Shown: piece by piece, positions 45,563-54,453 of the stretch
Layout of the letters: the number at the start of each line of letters is the position of its first letter
Position numbering within the stretch: position 1 is the stretch's first letter
Assembly: GCA_964568145.1 (NCBI GenBank)
Contig: CAZMOZ010000004.1
Coordinates: forward strand, 210,474-274,473
Reading direction: 5' to 3'
DNA from: DSVZ01 sp964568145
Lineage (GTDB): Bacteria > Verrucomicrobiota > Verrucomicrobiia > Limisphaerales > J093
Length of the DNA stretch: 64,000 nucleotides
Made by a program: the position numbers and the translations under genes
The notes under the pieces: generated by a model
Seen by the model: only the letters and a program-made list of their open reading frames with translations
The model's database searches: none
What the model was told of the DNA's origin: nothing

Positions 45563-47857
45563 ATGAGCGCCAACTTTCCAGCCCAACCCGCGCCGGTCCG
45601 GCCCGCCGAGCAGCGTCCGGGCGGCCTGAAATTGGGCGACGTGTACTACACGCTCTTCCGCCACAAGTGGAAGATTCTCGTGTTGACGTTGTTGGGCGTG
45701 CTTGCCGCCGCCGGCATCTGGTTTTTTGAGGGGCCGCTGTACCAGTCGGAAGCCAAGCTGCTGGTGCGTTATGTCCGCGATGCCCGGGCGGTGGATGCCA
45801 GCCTCGGCTCGCAGGGAGATGTCAAGTCCCCGGATGCCCGCGGCGAAAACATCATCAATTCAGAAATCGAAATCCTCACCAGCCGGGATCTGGCGCTGGA
45901 CGTGGTGGACTTGGTGGGCCCCGAGAAAATCCTGGCCAGGGCTGGCGGGGGGACCAACCGTTTTGCCGCGGCCGGGCGCATTTTGCGGGGTCTGGAGGTT
46001 GATGTGCCGCGCAGGAGCAGCGTCCTCCGCGTTACCTTCACTCACCCGGATCCCGAGATGGCGCAGACAATCCTGCGCGCCTTGGTCCAGAACTACCTGC
46101 GGAAGCACGCCGAGGTGCATCGGGCGGTGGGCGTTTTCGACGAGTTTCTCACCAAGCAAACGGATGCCCTGCGTTCCCAGCTCAGCCAGACTGAGCAGGA
46201 GTTGCAGAAGCTCAAGCTCACGGCCAACGTGACGTCCGTCGAGGAATCCAAGCGGATGCTGGCCGAGCAGGCGTCCCGCGTGCGCCAGGAACTGATGGCG
46301 GCCGAAGCGGAACTGGCGGAACGCCGCACGGTCTTGGAGAAAGTGCAGCAAGCCGCCGGCATCGCCGCCGCCACCAACACCACCGCCAGCGCCGCCGAAG
46401 CGCCCCCGGATCCCGTGCAGGAACAGCACTACCGGACCGTGCTCACCCGCCTCGAATCGCTGCGGAACCGGGAGCTCGAGTTGCTGCTCCAGTTCACCCC
46501 GGAAAGCCAGGATGTCCGCCAGGTCCGCGACTTGATCGCCAGCGCGGAGAAGACCAAGCGCGAACTCGAGACGGCGGAGCCGCGGCTTCTGCGCGTCGCC
46601 CAGCTTGCGCTGCGCGCGGGGCCGAACGCGAGCGCCGCCGGCAGTCGGACAACGCTCGGCGCTGGGACCGACCTCGGCGCCTTGGAGGCGGAGGTGGCCG
46701 CCCTCGAAGCTCGCGTCAAGAAGCTCAAGGAGTATCAGGACGAAGTGCGGGCCGAGGTGGCGAAGATCAACGAAGTGGAGCAGGCCATCTCGGAATTGCA
46801 GCGGCGGAAACAGCGCGAGGAAACCAAGTACCTGTATTACAGCACCAGTCTGGAACAGGCCCGCATTGACGAGTCGCTGGGCGCCAGTTCGCTGGCCAAC
46901 ATCAACGTCCTTCAGGAGGCGTCCACGCCGGCCATCAACGCCGAGAAGACCCGCAAGATTGTGCTGGGCGTGCTTTTCGCCGGGTTGACCGCGGGTGTGG
47001 GGCTGGCGTTCTTGCTGGAAATGGTGCTGGACGCACGGGTCAAGCGCCCTGCGGATGTGGAACAGAAGCTCAATCTGCCGCTGTTCCTCTCGATCCCCGA
47101 CTTTACGCGTAATGGCCATGCCAAGGCGTTGCGGCAAAGCCAGGTTGCCGAACTTCCGGCCGGCGAATCCGATACTGTCTCGACCAACGGTTCCACGGAT
47201 TTGCCGGTGCTGGCGCAAGCCGCGAATCCGCTGCGCACGTTCCACGAGGCCCTGCGGGACCGGCTGATCATGTATTTCGAGCTCAAGGAAATGCATCACA
47301 AGCCCAAACTGGTGGGCGTGACGGGCACTCACCACGGAGCGGGCGTTTCCTCCATTGCGGCGGGTCTGGCGGAGACGCTGTCCGAGACGGGCGATGGCAA
47401 CGTACTATTGGTGGACATGAATCCTGAGCACGGCCCCTCCGTGTATCCGTTTTATCGGGGCAAGCCCGGCTGCGGCTTGAGCGAACTGCTGGAGGAGGGT
47501 GCCCAGCGGGAGTCGGCCCAGGTGCAGGACAATCTGTACGTTGTGTCGCTTAATGGCCGGAGCCAGGGCAGCCGGGTTGGGGTGGTGCCCCGCCGCTTCG
47601 CCAGTCTGCTGCCGAAGATGAAGGCCAGCGACTACGATTACATCATTTTCGACATGCCGCCGGTCAACCAGACGAGTGTCACCGCGAAGGTGTCCGGTTT
47701 GTTGGACATGACGTTCCTGGTCGTGGAATCGGAACGTTCCAACGTGGAACAAACCAAACGCTGCGCGGCGCTGCTGGCCGAGTCGCGCGCCAACGTCACC
47801 GCGGTTTTGAACCGCCACCACAACTACCTGCCGGAGAAGCTGCGGACGGATGTTTGA
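45563..47857 (+). CDS. Wzz/GNVR chain-length protein with a degenerate tyrosine-kinase domain
   Basis: A 764-residue inner-membrane protein; ribosome site AGGAG 8 bases before the ATG. A Wzz domain with helix 1 (WKILVLTLLGVLAAAGIWFF, about 36-55) is followed by long coiled coils (about 185-435), a GNVR-like segment and helix 2 (VLGVLFAGLTAGVGLAFLLE, about 466-485). From about 580 comes a BY-kinase-like fold: GTHHGAGVSS at the P-loop and VLLVDMN at Walker A', IIFDMPPV at Walker B. The P-loop lysine is replaced by valine and no tyrosine-rich tail exists, so ATP hydrolysis is doubtful. It probably sets polymer length as a scaffold. Confidence 0.9.
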   Translation: MSANFPAQPAPVRPAEQRPGGLKLGDVYYTLFRHKWKILVLTLLGVLAAAGIWFFEGPLYQSEAKLLVRYVRDARAVDASLGSQGDVKSPDARGENIINSEIEILTSRDLALDVVDLVGPEKILARAGGGTNRFAAAGRILRGLEVDVPRRSSVLRVTFTHPDPEMAQTILRALVQNYLRKHAEVHRAVGVFDEFLTKQTDALRSQLSQTEQELQKLKLTANVTSVEESKRMLAEQASRVRQELMAAEAELAERRTVLEKVQQAAGIAAATNTTASAAEAPPDPVQEQHYRTVLTRLESLRNRELELLLQFTPESQDVRQVRDLIASAEKTKRELETAEPRLLRVAQLALRAGPNASAAGSRTTLGAGTDLGALEAEVAALEARVKKLKEYQDEVRAEVAKINEVEQAISELQRRKQREETKYLYYSTSLEQARIDESLGASSLANINVLQEASTPAINAEKTRKIVLGVLFAGLTAGVGLAFLLEMVLDARVKRPADVEQKLNLPLFLSIPDFTRNGHAKALRQSQVAELPAGESDTVSTNGSTDLPVLAQAANPLRTFHEALRDRLIMYFELKEMHHKPKLVGVTGTHHGAGVSSIAAGLAETLSETGDGNVLLVDMNPEHGPSVYPFYRGKPGCGLSELLEEGAQRESAQVQDNLYVVSLNGRSQGSRVGVVPRRFASLLPKMKASDYDYIIFDMPPVNQTSVTAKVSGLLDMTFLVVESERSNVEQTKRCAALLAESRANVTAVLNRHHNYLPEKLRTDV

Positions 47858-48367
47858 GGGTGGCAACGGTTCATGGGATGGCACGGCACAACAGAGATGG
47901 GATACCAGACGCTGGTTTCAATGCGAGCGAATGGAAGGGCGCAGACGGCCTCACACCGCGCCACGCCCTGCCAGCCCCCTCGCATGATAACCGTGCGTAA
48001 CCCGGCCGGGTCGCGGAATTCGCGTCAGGCTGGAGACTTGGGGGCGGGCTGGTGGCATTTGCGGTTGGTCGCTTGATCAGGCCGATCGCCGGGATCGGTG
48101 CGACGTCACTCGCGAGGCTTGCGAAGTGACCGGAACGAAGTGTGCCCGGCCGCGGCGGTCATTTTAAGGAACTGCAATTGGACGGGAGCGTACGCGCCTC
48201 GCGTGCTGTTTTCCGCGCCCCGCGAAAAACCAGCTTGGAGAGTTCCACGATTCGATCCGCTCGATGAGAAGAAATCCGCTGCCTGTTTGAACGCAGATAT
48301 CGTTTTTGCGCCTTAGGCGCCTTTTTGCGGCCGTCGCAACTGTGGCAATTAGGTTCATCTCCGCGCC
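47858..48367. other. Intergenic region with a terminator-like hairpin
   Basis: No gene is supported in 510 bases. GCGCC-tta-GGCGC (48308-48320) is followed by C and five T (48322-48326), a short but credible intrinsic terminator or attenuator, 42 bases before the next gene. The region divides the first part of the polysaccharide locus from the second, so a new promoter is expected near 48200-48360. Confidence 0.45.
48308..48326 (+). terminator. Possible intrinsic terminator upstream of the deacetylase-glycosyltransferase gene
   Basis: A 5-bp GC-only stem with a 3-base loop ending in CTTTTT. The stem is short; direction (+) follows from the T-run. It could end read-through from the chain-length gene or act as an attenuator. 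Confidence 0.4.
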
Positions 48368-50536
48368 GTGTATCGCAACCGCCTGTATTACCTGCTCAAG
48401 CCGCTGATCCCCTGGTCGGTGCGCATGGCCGTTCGGCGGCGGTTGGCGTTGCGTAAGCGACCGCGCGTGGCGGACATCTGGCCCATTCAGCCGGGATCGG
48501 AGAAACCGCCGGCTGGCTGGCCCGGCTGGCCGGAGGGCAAACAGTTCGCCTTCGTGCTTACCCACGATGTGGAGGGACCGGAAGGCCTGGCCAAGGTCCG
48601 CCCGCTGGCGGAGCTGGAAATGAAACTCGGCTTCCGCTCGTGTTTCAATTTCATCCCCGAGGGTCGTTACCGTGTTCCGACCGAACTGCGCGAATGGCTG
48701 GTCGCGAACGGCTTTGAGATTGGAGTCCACGACCTGCGTCACGACGGCAAGTTGTTTGCCTCCCGCGAGAACTTTCGCCGGCACGCGCCGGTGATCAACC
48801 AGTATCTGAAAGACTGGGGCGCCGCCGGGTTCCGCGCCGGGTTCATGCTCCATAACCTGGACTGGCTGCACGATCTGGACATCCAGTACGATGCCTCGAC
48901 CTTTGACACCGACCCGTTCGAGCCGCAACCCCAGGGCCAGCACACCATCTTTCCCTTCTGGGTGCCGCGGCCCCTATCCGATTCTTCGGATTTCGGATTT
49001 CGGATTTCGGATTTCGCGACCGGTCGCGCCGGCTACATCGAGCTTCCCTACACCCTGCCTCAGGACTCGACGCTCTTCCTGCTCTTGGGCGAGAAATCGC
49101 CGCGTCTGTGGATCCAGAAACTGGACTGGATCGCCCCGCACGGCGGCCTGGCGCTGGTCAATGTGCATCCGGATTATCTCCATTTCGGTGCCTCCGATGC
49201 CACGGACCGCACGGTTACCGCGGACCACTACGAGCAACTTCTGCGTCATGCCGCCGTGCTTTACCGCGACAGTTCCTGGGGGGCCACCCCGCAGGGTGTA
49301 GCGCGTTACGTGGCCGGGTTGCCGGTGAAACCAGTCCTCCGGCGCCGGCTTCGCGTGTGCATGGCCTCGTACTCGTTTTATGAGACCGATCAACGGGTCA
49401 TGCGTTATGCCGAGGCGCTGGCGGAAAGAGGTGACCACGTGGACGTGCTGGCGCTTTGCCGCACGGTAAACGCGCCGCGCCGGGAGAATATGGCCGGGGT
49501 GTGGGTGCACCGCCTCCAGACGCGCACGGGCAAGTCCGAGCAAGCCCGGTTCGCCTATCTGGCGCCGCTGGTGTTGTTTTTGGTCCGGACCGGCTGGTGG
49601 ATTGCCTGCTCGCACCGGCGCAACCGCTACCAGTTGCTGCACATTCACAACGTGCCGGATTTTCTCGTGTTTGCGGCGGGCCGCCCCAAGGCTGCGGGCG
49701 CCCGGGTGATCCTCGACATCCATGACATTGTGCCGGAGCTCTACGCGAGCAAGTTTTCCCCCGACCAACCGGCTTCCTTGAACAAGGCGCTGCTGGCGGT
49801 GGAGCGCTGGTCGGCCCGGTTTGCGGACCACGTGATTCTCGCCAACCACCTCTGGCTGGAGAAATACGCCGCGCGAACGGGCGCCGCGGGCAAATGTTCC
49901 GTCTTCTTGAACCACGTGGACACGGCCGTGTTCCATCCGCGTCCCCGCACGCGGCAGGATCACAAGCATTTGGTACTCTTTCCCGGAGGACTGCAGTGGC
50001 ATCAAGGACTGGACATTGCGATTCGGGCCTTCCGCCAGGTGATTGCCACGCTGCCGGAAGCGGAGCTTCACATTTATGGAGACGGACCGGCCCGGACTCC
50101 GCTCATGGCGCTGGCCCGGGAACTGGGGCTGAACGGCAGCGTGCGTTTCCATCAGCCGCGCCCGGTGCGGGAAATCGCCGGAGTCATGGCGGACGCGGAT
50201 TTGGGTGTGGTGCCCAAGCGGGCGGATTCGTTCGGCAACGAAGCTTACAGCACCAAGATCATGGAGTTCATGGCCCTGGGTGTGCCGGTCGTGGTTTCAA
50301 GCACCAGGGTGGACCGTTTTTACTTCGACGATTCCGTGGTTCGTTTCTTTGAGTCGGGCAGCGTGGACGCTCTGGCGACGGCCATCGTGGAGGTCCTCCA
50401 AGACCGGGGGGCAACCCAGGCGCGTGTCGTCCGCGCCTCCGCCTATGCCCGGTCGAACTGCTGGGAAACACGCAAGCAGGATTACTTGAAGCTCGTGGAC
50501 GATCTGTGCGCCAACGGTCATGTCCGCTCCATCTGA
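48368..50536 (+). CDS. Polysaccharide deacetylase-glycosyltransferase fusion
   Basis: A 722-residue two-enzyme protein. Residues about 55-320 form a polysaccharide-deacetylase (NodB-like) domain: AFVLTHDVEG (metal Asp), EIGVHDLRHDGKL, YDASTFDTDPFEPQP and LVNVHPDYLHF. Residues about 340-715 are a GT4 glycosyltransferase: CMASYSFYETDQRVMRYAEALAERG, LLHIHNVPDFL, ILDIHDIVPELY, LFPGGLQWHQGLDIAIRAF, LHIYGDGPARTPL and the EAYSTKIMEFMALGVPVV donor site. Between deacetylase motifs lies SDFGFRISDF, coded by four copies of GGATTTC. GTG 48368 is the start. Fusion suggests sugar addition and deacetylation of the same intermediate. Confidence 0.88.
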   Translation: MYRNRLYYLLKPLIPWSVRMAVRRRLALRKRPRVADIWPIQPGSEKPPAGWPGWPEGKQFAFVLTHDVEGPEGLAKVRPLAELEMKLGFRSCFNFIPEGRYRVPTELREWLVANGFEIGVHDLRHDGKLFASRENFRRHAPVINQYLKDWGAAGFRAGFMLHNLDWLHDLDIQYDASTFDTDPFEPQPQGQHTIFPFWVPRPLSDSSDFGFRISDFATGRAGYIELPYTLPQDSTLFLLLGEKSPRLWIQKLDWIAPHGGLALVNVHPDYLHFGASDATDRTVTADHYEQLLRHAAVLYRDSSWGATPQGVARYVAGLPVKPVLRRRLRVCMASYSFYETDQRVMRYAEALAERGDHVDVLALCRTVNAPRRENMAGVWVHRLQTRTGKSEQARFAYLAPLVLFLVRTGWWIACSHRRNRYQLLHIHNVPDFLVFAAGRPKAAGARVILDIHDIVPELYASKFSPDQPASLNKALLAVERWSARFADHVILANHLWLEKYAARTGAAGKCSVFLNHVDTAVFHPRPRTRQDHKHLVLFPGGLQWHQGLDIAIRAFRQVIATLPEAELHIYGDGPARTPLMALARELGLNGSVRFHQPRPVREIAGVMADADLGVVPKRADSFGNEAYSTKIMEFMALGVPVVVSSTRVDRFYFDDSVVRFFESGSVDALATAIVEVLQDRGATQARVVRASAYARSNCWETRKQDYLKLVDDLCANGHVRSI
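48988..49015 (+). repeat. Four tandem copies of the 7-mer GGATTTC inside a coding region
   Basis: Perfect units at 48988, 48995, 49002 and 49009, preceded by a related TCCGATTCTTC. The unit is not a multiple of three, so three units code a 7-residue period (DFGFRIS). The frame is kept. The complement of the same unit lies in the next gene at 50998-51032. Confidence 0.9.
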
Positions 50537-50634
50537 AGTGGCCGCCACGGGCAAATCGCGGTCTTCCTTTGCCAGGACGGTGCCTTAGTTTTTCGTGTCC
50601 TTCGTGCTTTTCGTGATTCCAGCGGCATCCAAGC

Positions 50635-51717
50635 ATGCGTCTTGACCGCTTCATAACGCTCTACCTCGTCCGCCCCCTCCTCCGTGCGAGAACACAGGGA
50701 TTCGGTGCTGCATATTCCAGTTTTCCGCACTCCACGAGCAAACGATCGGTTCTCGATTGTTGGTTCTCGATGCTCGGTACTCTGTCTTCGCCCCTCGCCC
50801 CTCGCCCCTCGCCCCGCGTCCTTCCGATCCTGATGTACCACAGCATCTCCGACGGTCCGGAGCCCGGTGTGCATTCCTACTACCGGCTCTGCACCTCGCT
50901 TCGACGGTTCACTGAGCAGATGCGCTGGCTCGCCGACAACGGCTATCGAGGCGTCACCCTCACCGAAGGCCTCGCTTGGCTGTCCGCGTCGTCTGCGGAA
51001 ATCCGAAATCCGAAATCCGAAATCCGAAATCTGCAGCCCGTTGCCCTCACCTTCGACGACGGCTTTCAAGACTTTCACACCGCTGCGTGGCCGGTCCTTC
51101 AGCGGCACGGATTCTCCGCCACCGTTTACCTGCCCACAGCCTTCATTGGCGAGTCACGTCGCAAGTTCGCCCCCTCGCCTCTCGCCTCTCGCCCCTCGCC
51201 CCCGGCCATCAACCGCGCCTGCCTGACTTGGTCCGAGGTCGGAGAACTGCACGCGGTCGGCGTTGAATTCGGTTCGCACACCGTGAGCCATCCGGGGCTT
51301 GTGGAGTTAACCTGGCCTGAAATCCAATCTGAAATCTCCGATTCCAAATCCGAAATCCAAGCCCGGCTCGGCTCGCCAGTGACGACCTTTGCCCATCCGT
51401 ATGCCTTTCCCCAGGAGGTTTCATGCTACTCCCGGCGGTTTTCCAAACTCCTGAAGGCGGCGGGTTACGATTCGGGCGTTACCACACAGATCGGCCGGGC
51501 TCATCCATCGGACGACCGCTGCGTGCTGCGACGTCTGCCGGTGAACGACCTGGACGACTGGCCATTGCTGTGGGCGAAGCTGACGGGGATCTACGACTGG
51601 CTGGGGCCCTGCCAGACATGGCTTCGCCGGGCTAAAAATTCGTTGCGAGCCGGTGGTACCAGGCACAGCAGCGATCACAAGCACTCGGCCGAACTGACCC
51701 CTATAAACCTGGCATGA
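50635..51717 (+). CDS. Polysaccharide deacetylase with several in-frame repeat insertions
   Basis: A 360-residue NodB-family deacetylase: ILMYHSISDG, the metal-binding VALTFDDGFQDF, FGSHTVSHPGL (zinc histidines), TFAHPYAFP. Four stretches look inserted: about residues 33-61 (GGTTCTCGAT-like and CGCCCCT repeats), 121-133 (GAAATCC repeats, SAEIRNPKSEIRN), 178-191 (CGCCTCT/CGCCCCT repeats, PSPLASRPSPP) and 228-242 (degenerate GAAATCC, SEISDSKSEIQ). The catalytic segments stay intact around them. The stop overlaps the next start (ATGA 51714). It likely trims acetyl groups from the exopolysaccharide. Confidence 0.85.
   Translation: MRLDRFITLYLVRPLLRARTQGFGAAYSSFPHSTSKRSVLDCWFSMLGTLSSPLAPRPSPRVLPILMYHSISDGPEPGVHSYYRLCTSLRRFTEQMRWLADNGYRGVTLTEGLAWLSASSAEIRNPKSEIRNLQPVALTFDDGFQDFHTAAWPVLQRHGFSATVYLPTAFIGESRRKFAPSPLASRPSPPAINRACLTWSEVGELHAVGVEFGSHTVSHPGLVELTWPEIQSEISDSKSEIQARLGSPVTTFAHPYAFPQEVSCYSRRFSKLLKAAGYDSGVTTQIGRAHPSDDRCVLRRLPVNDLDDWPLLWAKLTGIYDWLGPCQTWLRRAKNSLRAGGTRHSSDHKHSAELTPINLA
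50789..50816 (+). repeat. CGCCCCT 7-mer repeats inside the deacetylase gene
   Basis: Units CGCCCCT at 50789, 50796 and 50803 with a near copy CGCCCCG at 50810. A related, more varied set (CGCCTCT, CGCCCCT) lies at about 51168-51203 in the same gene. Each is in frame. Confidence 0.85.
50998..51032 (+). repeat. GAAATCC 7-mer repeats inside the deacetylase gene
   Basis: Four perfect GAAATCC units (50998, 51005, 51012, 51019) and a fifth, GAAATCT (51026). This is the reverse complement of the GGATTTC unit in the previous gene. A decayed set follows at about 51319-51359. Confidence 0.9.
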
Positions 51718-52586
51718 CGACCGGTTCCTACATCGTCGTCACACCCGCGCGCAACGAGGAACGCTTCCTGCCGGCCACCATCCGGGCCATGGCCGGGCAG
51801 ACGTTTCGGCCAGCCCTGTGGGTCTTGGTGGACGACGGATCTACCGATGCGACTGGTCGTATCATGGACGAAGCCGCCGCCGCTTGCGACTGGGTACGGG
51901 TCGTGCATCGGACCGACCGGGGTTTCCGCAAGGCCGGAGCGGGCGTGGTCGAGGCTTTTTACGAAGGCTTCCGCACGATCGGGGGACAGCCCTGGGAGTT
52001 CCTTGTCAAGTTGGACGGAGACCTGGCTTATGAGGCGGATTACTTCGAGCGTTGCCTGGCCCGCTTTGCGGCTGACCCGGTGCTGGGCATTGCCGGCGGC
52101 ACCGTGTGTAAAACCGCTGCCGGCGGCCTTGCCCCTGAGTGCCCGGACGACCCGCCGTTTCACGTCCGGGGCGCCACCAAGATTTATCGCCGGACCTGTT
52201 GGGAACAAATCGGGGGATTGATCGAGGCACCGGGTTGGGACACGGTGGATGAGTTGAAGGCCAGCATGTGTGGATGGCGGACGCTGACCTTTCCGGAGTT
52301 GAGAATTCACCAGCTCAAGGAGACCGGTACTGCCGACGGCGCCTGGCGCAACTGGGTCAAGAACGGCCTGGCCAACTACATCAGCGGTTACCATCCGTTG
52401 TTCATGCTGGCGAAGTGTCTTCGACGCCTGGCTAGCCGGCCCTATGTCATGGGAGCGGCAGGGCTTTGGTGGGGATTCTGCCAGGGCTATCTGCGGAACG
52501 TCCGCCAGGTGGAGGACGATGATCTGATCCGCTTCGTGCGTCGCCAGCAGCTCAACAAGCTCCTGCTTCGTCCCAGCCTCTGGTGA
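51714..52586 (+). CDS. Family 2 glycosyltransferase
   Basis: A 290-residue GT-A enzyme. YIVVTPARNEERFLPATIRAMAGQ start, WVLVDDGSTDATGRIMDEA (DDGS nucleotide-sugar site), FLVKLDGDLAYEADYFER (the DGD metal site) and GATKIYRRTCWEQIGG with the acceptor-side GWDTVDELKA follow. A C-terminal hydrophobic/amphipathic region (YVMGAAGLWWGFCQGYLR) may dock it to the membrane. It adds one sugar to the lipid-linked repeat unit. It overlaps the preceding deacetylase gene by four bases. Confidence 0.92.
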   Translation: MTTGSYIVVTPARNEERFLPATIRAMAGQTFRPALWVLVDDGSTDATGRIMDEAAAACDWVRVVHRTDRGFRKAGAGVVEAFYEGFRTIGGQPWEFLVKLDGDLAYEADYFERCLARFAADPVLGIAGGTVCKTAAGGLAPECPDDPPFHVRGATKIYRRTCWEQIGGLIEAPGWDTVDELKASMCGWRTLTFPELRIHQLKETGTADGAWRNWVKNGLANYISGYHPLFMLAKCLRRLASRPYVMGAAGLWWGFCQGYLRNVRQVEDDDLIRFVRRQQLNKLLLRPSLW

Positions 52587-52644
52587 CATTCCAGACTCGC
52601 CATCCGTAACTGGTCGAGATTCCTGCTTCCGCTTGGCGTCCGAA

Positions 52645-54453
52645 ATGGGGGATTTCCTTCTTGATCTGCGACCGCCTTCCCGACGTTCGCCCGCCGGAAT
52701 GGCGGCTGGACTGAAATTCGCCGCCCAACAGCAGGTCGCGATACTGGAGCGGGAGGCGTTCACGTTCATGCTCACTTTTTGCGGCGAGGCGACGCTCTGG
52801 GCGCCGTACAGCGATGAGGACGGCTCCTGCTACGCGGTCGCGGGTATGACCGCCTTCGAAGAATCGGAGTGGAACGCGGCGGGCAAACTCGCCGGTCCGG
52901 GTGGCCTGGCGGCCAGGGCCGTTTGCCGCAGGTACCGGCAGGGTGGATCGGCCGCCTTGGAGAACGTCACTGGCAACTGCGTCCTTCTGGCCTACGACGC
53001 GCCCCGCGGCGAGTTGCACCTGGTGGCGGACTGCGCCGGCGTGTTCCCGACGTTTGAATGTCAGGCTGAGGGTGGTTGGATTCTGGGTTCGCACCCGGAC
53101 GTGGTCGCACGGGTGGCCGGTTTGGATGGGCAGCTCGATGAGGTTTCGTTGGCGGAGTTCCTGCTGGCGAGCACGGTGACACCCCCGTTCACCTTTTATC
53201 GCCGAATCCGGGCTGTCGAGCACGGGACAATCCTGACCTTCCGCTTCCCCGCCGTCGAGCTTTCGCGTCGCAAGTACTTCACCTTTGAGTACCGGGGCGA
53301 TGAAAACACCAGCGAGGAGGCCTTGGCTGCGGACCTCGCCCAGGCCCTGCAACAGGCCGTCCGGCGTCGGACACTGCCGCGCCTGGGCACGCCAGCCGTG
53401 GCTCTTAGCGGAGGCTTGGACTCCCGGCTGCTGCTGGCCTGCCTGGCCGATCCGGCACGCGCCTTCGCCTTCTGTTGCTACGATCAGTCCAACCGGGAGT
53501 TGGCCACGGCGGAGCGCATCGCCCGTTCGCTTGGGGTGCGTTTTCTGCCGCTGCGGCGCAGTCCCGAATACTACGGAGAGAACGCCGAGGCCGGTGTGCG
53601 GATCTCGGCGGGCATGGGGACCATTGCCAACAACCACTTCCTCGGCGTTTTGGACCGCCTCCATGCCGAGGGGATGCGGACGTTGCTGACTGGTTGCTAC
53701 TGCGATTACCTCTTCAAGGGACTGCCGCTGAACCGCCGCCGCCACTGGCTGACCGGACGGGACAGCCTGGCCCCTTTTGTCCACGAATTCTACTTCGACC
53801 GCTGGATGCCTCCCACAGCCTTGGCGGCCCAGGTGCGCGAACGTTGGGAGGACCGCTTCCCGGCCCACCTGCGTCAGCAGGACACGCCAGCCCGCATTTT
53901 CGACCTCGAAGTGCGACGGACTTTTCCGCTGTGTTATGAGGGTGACAACCAACAACGGCTTGTTCCTCAGCGGCTTACCGGTTGGTTTCCGCCTGTGGCG
54001 GATCGTGGCATTCTCGACGTTTATTGCCGCATCCCAGCCACGATGAAGCTGAACCGCTCGCTTTTTCTGAAGGTCGCGAAAGTGCTCCTGGCGGGTTCGC
54101 CGGCTGGTCGAGTGCCGGATGCTAATACCGGGGCGCCCTTGGACGCCTCGCCGCTGCGGGAGAGTGTGTCCAGCAACTGGCTTCGGCTGCGACGGAAACT
54201 TGCCAGCCTGCGACGCTCCTTGGGTACCGACGGCTCCTGGCCGGACTGGCAGTATTATCTGACCCACAGTCCCCGCCTGGCGGAACTCTGGCGGCGTCCG
54301 CAACCGGAGGCATTCGATTTTTTCCGGCGGGTCATGGGCTGGGATACGGTTCCGCGCGAGCCGCGGGAGTTCCGGAATGGGCGCACCTTCCTTTTCGTCT
54401 CCCTGCTCACTTTGAAGATCTGGTGGGAGCAGCACACACGCTCAAGCGCCTGA
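52645..54453 (+). CDS. Asparagine-synthetase-like amidotransferase of the polysaccharide locus
   Basis: A 602-residue AsnB-like protein. The C-terminal synthetase domain has the PP-loop ALSGGLDSRLLLACL and later LTGCYCDYLFKG. The N-terminal class-II glutaminase-like domain (WAPYSDEDGSCYAVAGM, NCVLLAYDAPRGELHLVADCAGVFPTF) has no Cys at position 2, so glutamine-dependent ammonia release is unlikely. Such homologues recur in exosortase/EPS loci and may amidate a sugar acid or bind ammonia directly. ATG 52645 is chosen; 52699 and 52768 are alternatives. The next gene overlaps its end by 31 bases. Confidence 0.8.
   Translation: MGDFLLDLRPPSRRSPAGMAAGLKFAAQQQVAILEREAFTFMLTFCGEATLWAPYSDEDGSCYAVAGMTAFEESEWNAAGKLAGPGGLAARAVCRRYRQGGSAALENVTGNCVLLAYDAPRGELHLVADCAGVFPTFECQAEGGWILGSHPDVVARVAGLDGQLDEVSLAEFLLASTVTPPFTFYRRIRAVEHGTILTFRFPAVELSRRKYFTFEYRGDENTSEEALAADLAQALQQAVRRRTLPRLGTPAVALSGGLDSRLLLACLADPARAFAFCCYDQSNRELATAERIARSLGVRFLPLRRSPEYYGENAEAGVRISAGMGTIANNHFLGVLDRLHAEGMRTLLTGCYCDYLFKGLPLNRRRHWLTGRDSLAPFVHEFYFDRWMPPTALAAQVRERWEDRFPAHLRQQDTPARIFDLEVRRTFPLCYEGDNQQRLVPQRLTGWFPPVADRGILDVYCRIPATMKLNRSLFLKVAKVLLAGSPAGRVPDANTGAPLDASPLRESVSSNWLRLRRKLASLRRSLGTDGSWPDWQYYLTHSPRLAELWRRPQPEAFDFFRRVMGWDTVPREPREFRNGRTFLFVSLLTLKIWWEQHTRSSA

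Noticed and set aside
48988..51032. Tandem short repeats as a CRISPR-like array
   Set aside because: Units are 7 bases, contiguous and without spacers.
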